Assembly: GCA_028023455.1 (NCBI GenBank)
Contig: JAQFVV010000042.1
Span: forward strand, 3,799,739-3,863,738
DNA: 64,000 bases
Source: Epiperipatus broadwayi
Taxonomy: Eukaryota > Onychophora > Udeonychophora > Euonychophora > Peripatidae
Direction of reading: 5' to 3'
Position 1 is the first letter of the stretch. Every line of letters starts with the position of its first letter. Made by a program: the position numbers and the translations under genes. The notes under the pieces were generated by a model that was not told the DNA's origin, did no database searches, and saw only the letters and a list, made by a program, of their open reading frames with translations. Below, in pieces: positions 35,640-48,096 of the stretch.

Positions 35640-36080
35640 AATATGCAAAAAAATGAAATCTGATTTTTATCAATTATAAATGATGGGTGAAAAAAATGTC
35701 CAATAGTTTTAGATGTGCTATTGATACCATATTTAGCACAGATATTACAGGAGATCTTATAGTTTCAATAGAAAAAATAATAAACAGATTAGAAAGATGA
35801 AGTTATAGCTAAATATGAAGAAGACAAAGTTTATGATAATAATCATTATTAAAATTAATAATGAAAGCATAGATGTGGTTAACATTTTTGTCTATTTGAA
35901 ACATTTATCAACAACAAAAAATCAAATTGCCAAGAGATTAGTCACACATTAACACTGGACATATTAACAATGGAAAATATATAGATTTTTAAATGTAAAC
36001 ATATCTTTTAGAAAAAGGATGTTTCCTGAAATTCTCTACTAACTTATAAGTTAAAGAAAGACAAGTATAGTTGTTTTTTA
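35640..36080 (+). pseudogene. Decayed LINE reverse transcriptase, palm to thumb
   Basis: Translation gives FRCAIDTIFSTDITGDLI in place of the FADDxxLLxxxxxEL block, then the stretch KKTKFMI, then NNESIDVVNIFVYLKHLSTT. The last matches the EVVxxFVYLGxxITxxxxxxxEIxRR region of LINE ORF2. Stops and frameshifts are frequent. The open frames at 36044-36308 lie at or beyond its C-terminal end and show no motif. Confidence 0.55.
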
Positions 36081-37196
36081 AAACTATGATGCTGAAAAAC
36101 GAGTAAATATATGATCACATTAGAGATAATCAAAGATAAAATTATGCTATCCTTTATCATGAAACAATCTAATTCATTAGAAAAACATATAATGTGTAAA
36201 GCATTATTTGTGAAAGAAAAGAAGACTGCCAGCAATGAGGGAAAATCCAGAATTGTAAAACCTATGATGTTTTATGTGACTACATTGGTTGTGAATATTA
36301 GATATTGAAAATAAAAAAAAGGTATTAGTGATGGGTAAACATTTTTTTAGATTCTGTGGATAACAAAGAAAATGACCAAATGAGTACTTAATTTGAATAA
36401 ATTTAAACTCTCACTTGAAGTACAAATGTTCAGGTAATATTGACCTATTCTGATCATACTAATAAAGAGAATCTTATCCATTAGGAAAGTATTTAATGAT
36501 CTGAAAGTATGTTAATGAAAGAAAAAAAAAGAATTACTATGAATGAAATGGATAAATTCTATTATCATTATAGTGAATATGTCATATTGATGATATTTGA
36601 TAGCAACAATAATTAATGTTTTATTAAAATCTGATAATAAATAACAACTGTTAAAATATATTTTTCATGATTCTAGAAAATTGATAATAATTGGACAATA
36701 TATATAGAAAGTATTTTATTTAAAATTTTTGTTAATAATGATGACATGCTAAGAAAATCTTAAAAAAAAGATAAGATAAACTTAAAAAATATTGCAGAGC
36801 AAAAACAAATAAAGAAGACTTCAGTTGTAATAATTTTTTTTTTAAAAAAGCTAAAACAAACAAACTATAATGATCCAAGATAGATAGTATTACCATATTA
36901 GACAATGCACTTAGTGAAACCTAAAAAGGGTATACTTCTAGAATTATGGGGAGAATATATTTTAATTAAATTGACATTAAAACTTGGGAGATAATGCAAA
37001 AGAAATTTTATTTTTAGCTAAAACAAAAAATCATTGGATTAACACTTAATGACAATAATTAGAAGGAACAAAGAAAACTTATAAGAATCCAGAAAATGAT
37101 GCAAAAACATATTCATTGACATTGAATGCAATGAGGAAACTAAAAATGTTAATAAATTAATATCAAAGTTACAAACTTCTCAAAAAGATAGGCATT
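36081..37196. other. AT-rich sequence, nothing recognised
   Basis: May contain the eroded C-terminus and 3' UTR of the LINE at 35640-36080, but no motif or boundary can be read. Confidence 0.35.
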
Positions 37197-37212
37197 TATA
37201 GTTCAGGTTCAT

Positions 37213-38116
37213 TAATACATTGTACAGGCTTGAACCTGCATTTATATATGTAATATATGCGGGGTTTGAACTCAGACTTTCACATGACCCACCACTCTCA
37301 GTGCCATCTCATATTGCTGACCCACCTGATCACACATATGTTGAAAAGATAAATAATCACCAATATACATATTTCATGCTAAAACAGCAATCATCAGTTG
37401 GTTCAGATTACTATCCTCACACATATATATGATCAGTACTCAGCTTTATATTAAGATAGCCAATCTTTATACTTTAATGGACAGGCTTCAAACTATTCCA
37501 ACTCACAACTCTTTAGCCTTCCATTTCATTGAAAATCTGTTGATAGAACGTTCAAAGCCCTTGTTAGTGCCAAGGTTGTCATACTACCCATGTTGACATA
37601 TTAGTCAACAATATGAGATGGCACTGAGAGTGGTGGGTTGTGTGGAAGTCTGAGTTCAAACCCCGCACATATTATATATAAATGCAGGTTCAAGCCTGTA
37701 CAATGTATTAATTTATATAAATAGTGTGTAAAAGGTCTGCTCATCCCTCACATATGTACGTATAAATGACTAATATGTCAACATGGGTAGGATGACAACC
37801 TTGGCACTAACAAGGGCTTTGAACGTTCTATCATCAGATTTTTAGTGAAATGGAAGGCTAAAGAGTTGTGAGTTGGAATAGTTTGAAGCCTGTCCATTAA
37901 AGTATAAAGATTGGCTATCTTAATATAAAGCTGAGTACTGATCATATATATGTGTGAGGATAGTAATCTGGACCAACTGATGATTGCTGGTTTAGCATGA
38001 AATACGTATATTGGTGATTATTTATCTTTTCAACATGTGTGTGATCAAGTGGGTCAGCAATATGAGATGGCACTGAGAGTGGTGGGTCGTGTGAAAGTCT
38101 GAGTTCAAACCCCGCA
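37213..38116. mobile_element. Foldback element FB1, largest copy, with 16-bp target duplication
   Basis: Flanked by TATAGTTCAGGTTCAT at 37197-37212 and 38117-38132, an exact 16-bp direct repeat. The left part runs GGGGTTTGAACTCAGACTTT inward, and the right end is its inverse. Inner blocks are also inverted: GACAGGCTTCAAACTATTCC (37481) with its inverse near 37880, GGCTTTGAACGTTCTATCAT (37817) with its inverse near 37550, and TACATTGTACAGGCTTGAAC (37216) with its inverse near 37690. The unit is therefore folded twice. The small frames at 37220 and 37942 are mirror images of the same non-coding arm. Confidence 0.85.
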
Positions 38117-38560
38117 TATAGTTCAGGTTCATGAAATTTATACCAATTTGCCCTCAAATCACTTCCTTAATTAATTTGTAATATATATTATTCATATCTA
38201 CTCATGTATATATAACATAAATATGTAAATGATAATCAGTGTTTTTAATATTTGATATTTTTATAATAATAATAATAATAAAAAGTACAGTAATATATAT
38301 TGTATTTCTTTTTTGCACACTGAACGTTAATTTTTTTTTCTATGTATACTTTTATCATCTTGGATTCAGATATAAACAAACATTTATTATTAGACTTTTT
38401 GCAACAAAAATCACCCAGATATTTTTGAAAAATCTTTGGATAACATCTGCCCTTCTCAAAAAATGATCAGTAATAATTTAAATGACAAAATGTATTGCCT
38501 TTTGACTATAAATATTGTTTTTAATTTATAACTATTCTATGTATTATGTCCTGTACATGA
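38117..38560. other. AT-rich spacer between FB1 copies
   Basis: Contains a short (AAT)n run at 38262-38280. The 75-codon frame at 38239-38466 is hydrophobic, low complexity and has no family signal. Confidence 0.4.
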
Positions 38561-38930
38561 GGGGTCAGATTGACCTTAGGTCAATATGGGTGTGATAAGA
38601 ATCTCAGCCCCAGGATGGCCTTTGAGCATTGCATCATCAGATTTTCACTTGGATGGACGGTTGAAGAGTTGTAGTGTGGAGTGGAGTGAAGCCTGTCCAT
38701 TAAAGTATGAGGTTTGGCTATCTTAATATATATCTGAGCACTCATAGCATATATGTGTAGAAATGGTAATCTGGACCAACTGATGATTGCTGGTTTAGCA
38801 TGAAATACGTATATTGGTGTTTATCTTTTCAACATATATGTGTTCAAGTGTATCAGTGTTATGAGATAGTGTGGAGAGTGGTGGGTCGTGTGAAAGTCTG
38901 TGCTCATATACCCTATATATTAACTATTCT
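38560..38930 (+). mobile_element. Foldback family FB1, single-arm copy
   Basis: A one-orientation, diverged FB1 unit. It shares GCCTGTCCATTAAAGTATGA, then CTGGACCAACTGATGATTGC, TAGCATGAAATACGTATATT and GGTGGGTCGTGTGAAAGTCT with the 37213-38116 copy. It shows that the arm can exist as a monomer. It ends CTCATATACCCTATATATT, like the fragment at 25397-25495. Confidence 0.78.
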
Positions 38931-39491
38931 ATGATTAATTCTTTGAGAGAATTAAACTAAAGTTTTGTAGTAGATTGGAAGAGAATAAGAATTTTTTTTC
39001 AATAACGCAGGCGAATAATTGTTTTATTATTTCAATTTTTACTTTGAACAGGGGGGGAATTGATCTTCTCGCCAATCAGCTAACATCATCCTTTGAGCCA
39101 ATCACTCAGGGCATTTATTTGATTATTTTTCTATATTGCCAACCGGAGAGAAAATTTTGGTGGTCTGCAGAAAAATGTGGACATGATTTGCATTTTTATG
39201 TTTTATTAATAATAAAACAAAAATAATATTCTAAGAAATTCTTACATTTGGAATGACAATTTTTATCTCCATAAAACACTAAATTCACAAAATGTACTAG
39301 AGAGGGGGAAAGCAAGAGAGGCGTAATAATACTGAAGCAGCATTTATAATTTTGTTATATTAAATAGATGCATGTTATATTAATGAAATGGAAGTTTTCT
39401 GATCATTATTTTACAAATGTTTTTTTTTTTTTAATTTATATTAGTGGACAGCAGAATTTAAAATTATGAATTTAATGGTAAATGAGGTCTG

Positions 39492-39509
39492 AAAGGTTGG
39501 GGACTGCTG
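39492..39509. mobile_element. hAT-like terminal fragment
   Basis: AAGGTTGGGGACTGCTG is the inverse of a CAGCAGTCCCCAACC-type hAT terminal repeat, similar to the ends of the element at 13685-15051. No matching left end or 8-bp duplication was found, so only one end may survive. The 83-codon frame at 38975-39226 to its left has no transposase motif. Confidence 0.4.
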
Positions 39510-39851
39510 GCCTAAACTGTATACAATACACTTGCAGCCCTCTTTAATTAAATTGCAACCCTAAAGAACTCACCATTCAAAATAATATACTCAAACAGCT
39601 GCTCCTTTTTTTTCTTTTCTGATTATATGTTTTGTAATAAAATTTATAAAGCGGGGGGGGGGGGGACGGACGACAAAATGTTCAATACAAATTAAGCAAA
39701 ATAATTAATATATAATAACAAATATTAATATGGATAAATATTGATAAAATTTAATTTTGTCTTTTGTTTCAAGGAGTATAACTGAATAATAACCTTACTT
39801 TAAAAAAGGACAATATTTCTTTCAAGGTTGAAATTTCATATTTACATAATT

Positions 39852-40421
39852 CAGGGGTAGCCAAGACGTTGACCAGAAAGTCTCTGGAAGTCAACCATGT
39901 AATTTCTTTTATTTTTTTGTAAAATTTGCATCTTATTTATTTTAATACAATTCTAAAACAATAATTTTATTTTTTTCTCTTTATCTTTTTTTGAATCTTT
40001 TTTAAAATTCTGGACCAGCTCTAGAAAATAATTATTTATAGATAATTTAAAATTGTAATTTAATAAATATTTTATAAAACAACATGGACAAATTGTAATA
40101 CTAGCGGGAACTGAGGTAATTTAATAGTAGTCATAGTAAAATGTCTTCAGACAGTTCATATATTCATCAGTTCTTATCTTCTAAAAACGTCACCAATATT
40201 TGAGAGTGCTTAAAAAGCCCTCATAAAAAAAAAAACAATAATACCAATTTGTAAGTACAATGTAAAAAAACCCAGGACTTCGAAGCATTATTTTTGTCCA
40301 TTCTGGCAAAAATAACATTTTTTTTCTGGTTTGAAGTCCTAAAAAAAAAAAACATAGTTGCCGTCAGGTACACTTTCACCAAAAAAGTCACCCCAAATGT
40401 CTAAAAGTTTGGCCACCCCAG
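39852..40421. mobile_element. hAT-type MITE
   Basis: The left end is CAGGGGTAGCCAAGACG and the inward-read right end is CTGGGGTGGCCAAACTTTTA, imperfect 13-15 bp terminal repeats of hAT style. The flanks ACATAATT (39844-39851) and ATATAATA (40422-40429) agree at 6 of 8 positions, consistent with an eroded 8-bp duplication. The 570-bp interior has no frame with transposase features. An internal inverted pair, AGGACTTCGAA and TTGAAGTCCT, lies near 40275-40340. Confidence 0.55.
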
Positions 40422-40429
40422 ATATAATA

Positions 40430-41629
40430 GATTTTTATAATTCCACGAGTCAATTATTATTATCTAAATGCTAATTTGAATAATAAAACTTCTTCCCAAA
40501 TAAAATTATAGTTGTAATAACAATTTGATTAAGAATAATTTGCTGGGCGGATTTTTAAATAATACAGATCTGTCTCTAGTCCCGAGTTGCTGTAACCATT
40601 TTTATAATAGTAAGAGTTAGAACTTTGAACTCTAAAGTATACCCCTTCCTTAACCTTCTATTTTCAATAATTTAATAGCAATAGTAATTGTTTGACAGTA
40701 CCGGTAAGTCATTTACGTCTAGTGACCTTCTATTCTGATAATCAACTGTAATTCATTACTCTTAACTAAAAGACAAAAGATAATGAAAAGTATGTTTATT
40801 AATTTTTCATTAAAATCAAAAAGAACACATTAGCTCGCTATTAATTCAAAATAACTATATTTTTATTATGTGTTATTTTCACGTGAGTAAATAATGAAAT
40901 TATTATAGAGATGATACAAAATTATATACAGGGTAATGGGGATAAAATTGAACATAAAAATTATGAGCAGGATATTCAGAATTTTATTGTAATAAAAAAA
41001 TATAGAAAACATGTAATAACTATAGTATAAATATTATTTTAAAAAATATATTATGTATTAAACTCTATAACATATCCACTGCAATTTAATAAATTATTAC
41101 ACCTCTCAGAGGTATTTATATCATTAAAATCCAAGAAAATTAATTCATTTAACATGTCATTTCCCAACATAGGGTTTAAAAGTTCCTAATTGTGAATAGT
41201 TTTGTTCATGTGCAACATATGAATAGTTCATTGCAAAAAAAGATATTTATTTAATAATAGGAATATGTGTATGTTGTTTCCAAAAAATAAACAAAAAAGT
41301 TCTCATTGTTAGTGTATTTATTAACTAGAACACCTCCATTCTGCCTTTTTTCACCTGCTTTCATGTGCTAACTTATTGAAATATATAAAATTCTTTACAC
41401 ATGTAGATTAAATGAAGTTCAAATGAAAATCTGATTGAAATAATGATTCCAAAATAAATATGATATACTTGTATATTTTTTTTTTCTGATTGTAATTTAA
41501 GGCCAGTTTATGATAGAGTAATGGAGCAATAAAGGAAAGAAATTGACATTTTAATTAAAAGTTGAATCAGTAAATGAAAAATGATTAAAACTGTTGCTGA
41601 TAACACTGTTTGTTAGAGTTTAAAAAAAT
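40430..41629. other. AT-rich sequence, nothing recognised
   Basis: No motif-bearing frame or repeat boundary visible. Confidence 0.4.
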
Positions 41630-41880
41630 ATATATATCAAAAATACTATGAGAAAATTTGGAAAAACAATATTTTTCTTAGTTGTTCATGATTTTAAAAT
41701 GATATAAATTATAATTTAAAATTGAATCAGTCAGTAGCTGGCTTCTGATACTAGTCAAAATAACTATATTTTATAAGCTGTGCATTTTATGTCATATAAA
41801 AAAAAAAATTTCCCACTGTACATTGGCTAATACTTGTACATAATTTGTAATTAATAAAGTTTATTATATAAAAATAAAAA
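41630..41880 (+). mobile_element. 3' UTR fragment of the L1-like LINE family
   Basis: Shares AATATTTTTCTTA, then AATGATATAAA and a terminal GGCTAATACTTGTACATAAT...AATAAAGTTTATTATAT with the 3' ends at 16800-17037 and 45150-45235. It is a severely 5'-truncated copy. Confidence 0.62.
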
Positions 41881-43529
41881 AAGAAACCAATTTCCATTGT
41901 AAATTAGTAAAGTGCTATAACATAGTAATTAAATTGATAGAGATAAAGATTGTCTTGTTGTTTATTGTGATAATAATATACTTATTTTTAAAAATAATAT
42001 ATTTTAAAAATACGCAATATATATAAAATAGATACAATAGCTTTTGTTATTCCATTATTCTGGTGACAACTTCTTGCTTAGAAATGTTGCACATGGACGA
42101 TACTTATTTTGGATGACAAGAAAATGGAGTGCTTTAGACATATATGATGATTGCACAAAATAAGAACTGCTGAATCTAAAGTTTATCACTATTCAAAATG
42201 AACTTTATTCATTTCAACTGATAGAAGTGATTATAGCAATACAAAACTATATAACTCTGATGCAAAATTTGAAAGTAATTTACTTCCAATGCATCAGAAA
42301 GTTAAAATTAATGCTACTTTTTGCTTCCAAATTCAAAATCAGTAAATTTGTTTCTCTTTAAATTGTCTGGTATTATTTTCTGATATGGCTAATGTGTTAA
42401 AGATGAGAGTGATATGAATATTGTATAATAAAATTAATAATTATATATTTTCTATTGGCAGTCATTTATTAAACTTGACTTAAAAGAGAGCTATTCCATT
42501 TAGAATAGATCACTATTTAATAGATATTTATTTCTATTCACAGAAATATGTAAAAATAGAAGGACATTAATATGTGATTTTACCACTTTGAAATGAGGGA
42601 AAAAACTTCACCATGGGAATGCACATGGACTATAATTGACACAGTGTTTGGCCAGATTTTTATAACATCAGCCTACTTCTGAAGAATTTGTCCAGTGAGA
42701 AAACGGTAGGAAATAATATAAGTTGTCAATAGATACATTCGAATTTTTGATTAAAAAAGATTTAAAATGTTATTTTCATATATAACAAATAAAGAAATCA
42801 AAATGATCACCGAGATAGGAAAGTTGCTTTGAATCAGCAAAATATTTTGTTTATTGCATTACACCAGTAGTTGAACAACTTAAAATAACATTGCAACTAA
42901 ATATATCTCATATTTGTTTGCTAAGATATACATTGTTTGATGTTTTGATGAACGGATATATTAATGAAAATTAAACTATCATCCAGAATTTTTGAGTTTT
43001 AATATCATGGTATTTAAAATCAGAAAAATGATGATTTATTGTTTATGTATTCTGCTTCTACCATAATAAATTAGCATAAATTAGAACTTATATATTAATT
43101 TTATTGCCTTTAAGTGATAGAGAATCAAACTCAGGTTTAAGATTTACAGAACACAGGCATCTTTAATACTTTCAGTGCTCCAAACTTCTTATGTATTCTA
43201 AACAATGAAGCCATTCAATCATTTATTTATTTTAGTAAGAAATTACATGCTAATTACATAGCAATTACATTTTGAAAATTTGCATTAAAATATGAAACTC
43301 CTATTATTATTAAATTGCCAACTTCACAAAAATTGTGATGTTATTTTGAAAAGATAGGATGGTTTTTGTTGATAAAAATTATCAATATTTTTATACAGCT
43401 GATACTTTCATAAAAAGCTTAATATTTTGCAGAGATGATTTAGTTCTTATCAAGAAGAGAATTACTGAGAAGAAAGTTATAGTCAATATTCAGTGGGCAC
43501 TGGTTGTAGTATTTTAGATAGAAGATTTA
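41881..43529. other. AT-rich sequence, nothing recognised
   Basis: No motif-bearing frame. The right end may include earlier, unreadable parts of the LINE that becomes recognisable at 43530. Confidence 0.4.
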
Positions 43530-45235
43530 AATATGTCAAATATTCACAAAAGATTTTCTATATATTTCTCATAGTAATGCTGACAGCTAAAGCTATTTAA
43601 AAAATAAACTTAATCATGGCATTCCACAGAATTCATCACTGATCTCATTGCTATTTGCAATTTATATAAATCCCCTGGTTAAGGAAATAGAACAATGGAT
43701 TGAAGGCCATTTCCTTCATTGTGAAACCACTGTCTAAGCCATATCATTTGTTGATAATGTCCTGATAATCTTCAGAGGCCTCCAAAACACTTCCAACACT
43801 CTGAATATTATAAATAAATTTCAAAGATTAACTGGTTCCACAATACAAGGTTGTAAGTTATCTTTGTGACAATTATCTACAGGCTGCAAACTACAATCTT
43901 TCTTCCAGGAAAATCCCTCATCTTTTCTTGGCATTACAATTACTTTGTCTAAAATGCAACTGATTCATCACTTAAGTAGTCTCATCATGAACATATTTAG
44001 TATAAAAATGAATGTATTTTGTCCAAAAATACTATATCCCATTGTGAAAGTTTGTATAGGGAATGCCCTTCTTAGTGAAATACTTGCTTACTATAGCCCA
44101 TGGTTGTGGTTTTTTAACAAGATCTATGATAAACATATCCCTAATAAAATTGCATATCTGGGTCTCATCTTCACATCTTCTATCCATAAGAACAGCGTGA
44201 TTTCCTTTATGCAAAGGAGGGCTCAATTTGATATGCCTCAAATCTTTTGTAACATATTAAAGCCAAAATGTATATTGCAAAACTTACTAATCCAATACTT
44301 AATACCATTCATCCTCCAATATCATTGTTTGTTTCAATTTCATATGTTAAACAGACATTTTTCATTGAGCATGCCATTAAGCATGCTGATCTATTAAGAT
44401 CAGGATAACATAAAATCTCTCACTGGCATATCATTTAAAGATTTAAACAAGATAACTTATTCAACTAGACATCTATAAACAACCCTGCTAGTTGCTAAAA
44501 TGCTAACCTAGTTTCAAGACTTTTGTGTTCCTAAATCATGGTTGAAATTTCTTTTAATTTATTACAGGGTACAATTCCAACCAAAATATTTTTTAATCAC
44601 CGATTTAAACTAAATCTTGAACTTACATATGTTTTGTAATAAATATCCAGAAGATATGCTACATCTTTTTCAAACGTGCTCATACTTCTCATCTCTATGT
44701 CTATTCATGTTTCCTAAGTATATAATCAATCTCAAGCAATTATTTAAAAATATATAAAATATTTTCAGTCCTATAAAGCATCAGTAATTATTCACATCCT
44801 ACGGACTGAATTTGATAAAAAAATACAATGTACTAAAAAATATACGAAGATACGATATACCTCATATATTTACTTTCTCAAATTTTTAACCAGAAACATT
44901 GTGATCAAACCTTGGCAACAACAATCTACCTTAATTGTGATCTTTCATAGTTTTGAATCATTATTTCCATGAACACTACCCATCAGAGTTCATTCTTGGG
45001 AAACAAATATCTGGACTCTTCTTCAGTTTAGTTGTCATGATTATGTAGTATTAGAACATGCCACTCTTCAATTTTGGATCACACTTCTTTGGAGTTAAAG
45101 TACTTATTGTATTGCCTATACCATTATGGTAGCAGTTTCATCATACTTTTTCCTATATAACATAAATTTATTCTACTGTGAATGTGTTAATATTTGTATA
45201 TAGCTTGTTATCAATAAAGTTTTTCTTAATTTTAA
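43530..45235 (+). pseudogene. L1-like LINE ORF2 reverse transcriptase and 3' UTR (decayed)
   Basis: Translation near 43617-43700 gives HGIPQNSSLISLLFAIYINP, then LVKEIEQ. This matches the GxPQGSPLSPLLFxLYINPL motif of L1-type LINEs. SFVDNVLIIFR follows in the place of YADDVLIIF, with the second catalytic Asp changed to Asn. The 150-codon open frame at 43945-44397 continues into the thumb. Further stops occur in the eroded C-terminus, and the 3' UTR ends AATAAAGTTTTTCTTAAT near 45230. It belongs to the same family as the fragments at 16385-17037 and 41630-41880. Confidence 0.7.
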
Positions 45236-47494
45236 AAATACAGTGGCAAGATTCTTACTGGATATGATGTTTTAGGGTTCACTATTCTAAAATCAACCTT
45301 CATTAGTGTGAACATGTTAAACAAATGATCAATGCAAGACTTCTTAAAAGGATGTTTATGATAAACATGAGCATGGTTATAAGGATTATCTTAAAGTTAT
45401 TGTGAAGAAATGCAATATTGATTGTTTCCATTGGAAAGATATTGCAGAAAATAGAATACATTGAGAGCTACAATTAAACATGGAGTTGAAGTATAGAAAG
45501 TAAAAGACAACATCACAAAATATCAATAAATAGAAAAATGAACCAGCATGTTCTATATGTATAGTTATAGCAAAATTCATTTCTAGAGTACTTTTTTTTA
45601 TTTTCTTGGAGTTATAATGGCCATATTCGTTTACAAGTGATTGCTATATAAATGTATTTATAGATATATATGTATGAGTGTGTGTGTGAGCAAATGCATA
45701 GATGTAGATACATAAATGCATATAGATGAATGGGAAAGTATAAAGCAGTCTATTGGTGAGTGTCTAATTGTATATTTATAATAATAATAATATACAAATT
45801 TCCTAAATTTCTCTGTATGTGTGTATTTATAAATGTTGAGATTATTATCTTACCTTCTTTCTCATATTATTGGAGATCAATGACTATTGCTTAATCGCAG
45901 ACAATCTATTGGCAAGACAATTTAATTTACCTCTAAAAAAGATACTTAATATGTAAATAAATATTAATTTATTAAATTCTTACAGATCATTTATTAAATT
46001 ATTGGGTGTTGGTGCGTGTATATATATAATTCGTGTGTGTGCATCTATAATTGTATTTGTATGACTTTAATTCAAAATCAATAGAATATTATTTTATAAA
46101 TGACTATCTTCTCGTTTATAGAAAAAATATTTACTTGCATTGAAAATACTTTTTGACATTCTTATCATATTTGGTTTACCAGAACTTATATCCAGTCAGT
46201 TTTATTCTATAAACAAATGATGGATAACCATATTATGTTGGACAGTCATAAAGTTAATAAGTACGTTACAATCATTTCCATTCTTTGACCAGAGGGCAGT
46301 CAGTCCTTAATTGGATTTACTATTTCATATTAGGAATGACTCAAGGAATGGTCATAATAAAACTTGCCTGATATTTTCTAGTAATAAACTATTGTTGTCT
46401 TGTCTTTGATGTGCAAAGAAATTACTTAAGCAAGACCAAAGGATCATATCAGTATTTAGCCCACCATTGCATTCAGGTCATTTCTTACAAAGAATATAGC
46501 ATGTCCTATAAAGTTAGTAGATAACCAGCTGGAACCATACAGTTAGTCCAGCATTGTCATTAAGAGTCTCTGATGCTCCACGAGAGTTTAAGAAAAGAAG
46601 AATTTAAGTCTCATCCTAGTTTGACTGACCGAAGCCTTTGATCACTCTCAAGTAGATGAACCGCAATACAAATCAGACTGCTGATCCTCTTATACGTAAC
46701 TCTGTCTTCACTGTGCTCCCGCAGACAGATCTTGGGCGCCTCAATACTGGCATTTGGTCTTACAAATAAATTTTCTTTGTGAGGCAAGTTTATAAATTTC
46801 TATAAATATTTTATACTGTGGTATACATTTTGATTGATACTATGCGAAAGAATAGTGACAAGGGGATTTAATTAAAACAAGTTAAAGATTCTGAAAGGGG
46901 ATTGATTGGTTTATTTATTTTTTTAATAATGTGACTTTTCTTTGGCAAGTATTTCGTTTCAAATAAAGATAGCTTTAGTTATAGGCATACATAAATAATA
47001 AATCAATCCGTATATAAAATTAAAAAGAATCTAAAAAATATAGATTTATGATTAAATCCTGTTTTAATAAATTTGAACAAATATTAACATTAAAATTATT
47101 TTTTTCACTCAATGTGTGCGTGGATGAATGTGTATATATATATGGATTAGACAAAATAAAGGGAATACATGTGATTAATATTGTATAGAACTATTATTCG
47201 TATCAATAGTTTATAATCCGCATATTTTTTTTCTTAAGACCGAATTACATAACATTTAAGCAGTGTCTAAGGAAATTCAAATCATTCATTGTGGAGAAAA
47301 GATTCATCTCATTGTTAAAGAATGTCTCCCAAAACTTAATATTTAAGCAATAAGAAAAATGATAGAAAATGTATAATATTAGTCTCATGTTCTTCGATTA
47401 ATTTTTTTTTTTTTTTCCATGTGACAATGCGGACATATGAACTGAAGAATTACATGTTGGACAATAACAATATCTGGAAATAATATTTCCTTCA
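45236..47494. other. AT-rich sequence with one GC-richer block
   Basis: Mostly unannotatable. The block 46240-46800 is visibly richer in G+C. On its minus strand a frame of about 65 codons is open from about 46800 to 46606, and a GGCGCCCAAG stretch near 46730-46740 resembles the core of a lysine-tRNA primer-binding site. It might be a solo LTR or an exon; evidence is too thin to decide. Confidence 0.35.
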
Positions 47495-47529
47495 TAGGAT
47501 AACGTGTACTCTTAAAATGTTTAAATACT

Positions 47530-48096
47530 CTACAGTTGTATTTATGTATTGAACTATTTCCATTATCTAATATTAAATATTTAATGTCTTTAGAAAAATT
47601 TAGCCTTATTTAAATTTTCAAATTACATTCAACTTTTAGTAGTAATACAGAGGTCACCATACAAACAATGTTTGTTTAACATTGTTTTGAGAGGTATTAT
47701 TTTCCTCTTTGCTTCAAGTGTTATGGCCTGACCAGTGACAGTACTGGTATGGGACTCAAACCTGAGCCATTAGATTCTTGAATATTGAATTTTAAGGTAA
47801 TCCTCTAATCAAAAGATGACTCAGTTGGTTAGTGTTACCTTAAAATTCAATATTCAAGAATCTGAGTCCAGGTTCGATTCCCATGCTAGTACTATCACTG
47901 GTAAGGCCAGCAGTACTTGAAAAAGAGAGAAAAATAATACTTCTCGAAACATTGTGCATATACTAACTTGGGTGCTATTACTAACAGTTGAATGTAATTA
48001 GAAAATTTGAGTGAAGTTAAATTTTTGTAAAGACAATCAATACTTAATATTAGATGATGGAAATAGTCCAATATATAAATACAACTAAAAATGCCA
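47530..48096. mobile_element. Palindrome of the Penelope-type 3' region with tRNA-like core
   Basis: Left and right arms pair from the outside (GTATTTATGTATTGAACTAT at 47537 with the inverse near 48080) to the inside (TTGAATATTGAATTTTAAGG at 47779 with the inverse near 47850). The right arm begins with an A-box-like TCAGTTGGTTAGTG (47821) and has a B-box GGTTCGATTCCC (47871) 50 bases on. Downstream blocks GGCCAGCAGTACTT, TAACAGTTGAATGTAATT and ATATAAATACAACTAAAAAT match the sequence after the Penelope-like remnants. Arms are diverged, so it is older than the copy at 50266-50605. Confidence 0.75.

Noticed and set aside
37220-38157. Two near-identical small proteins (70 and 71 codons) facing each other
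   Set aside because: They are mirror copies of the FB1 arm; the frame is not kept in the other FB1 copies.
47821-47885. tRNA gene with anticodon arm
   Set aside because: Both boxes are present but no cloverleaf with an acceptor stem forms, and the block recurs in diverged Penelope-associated repeats.
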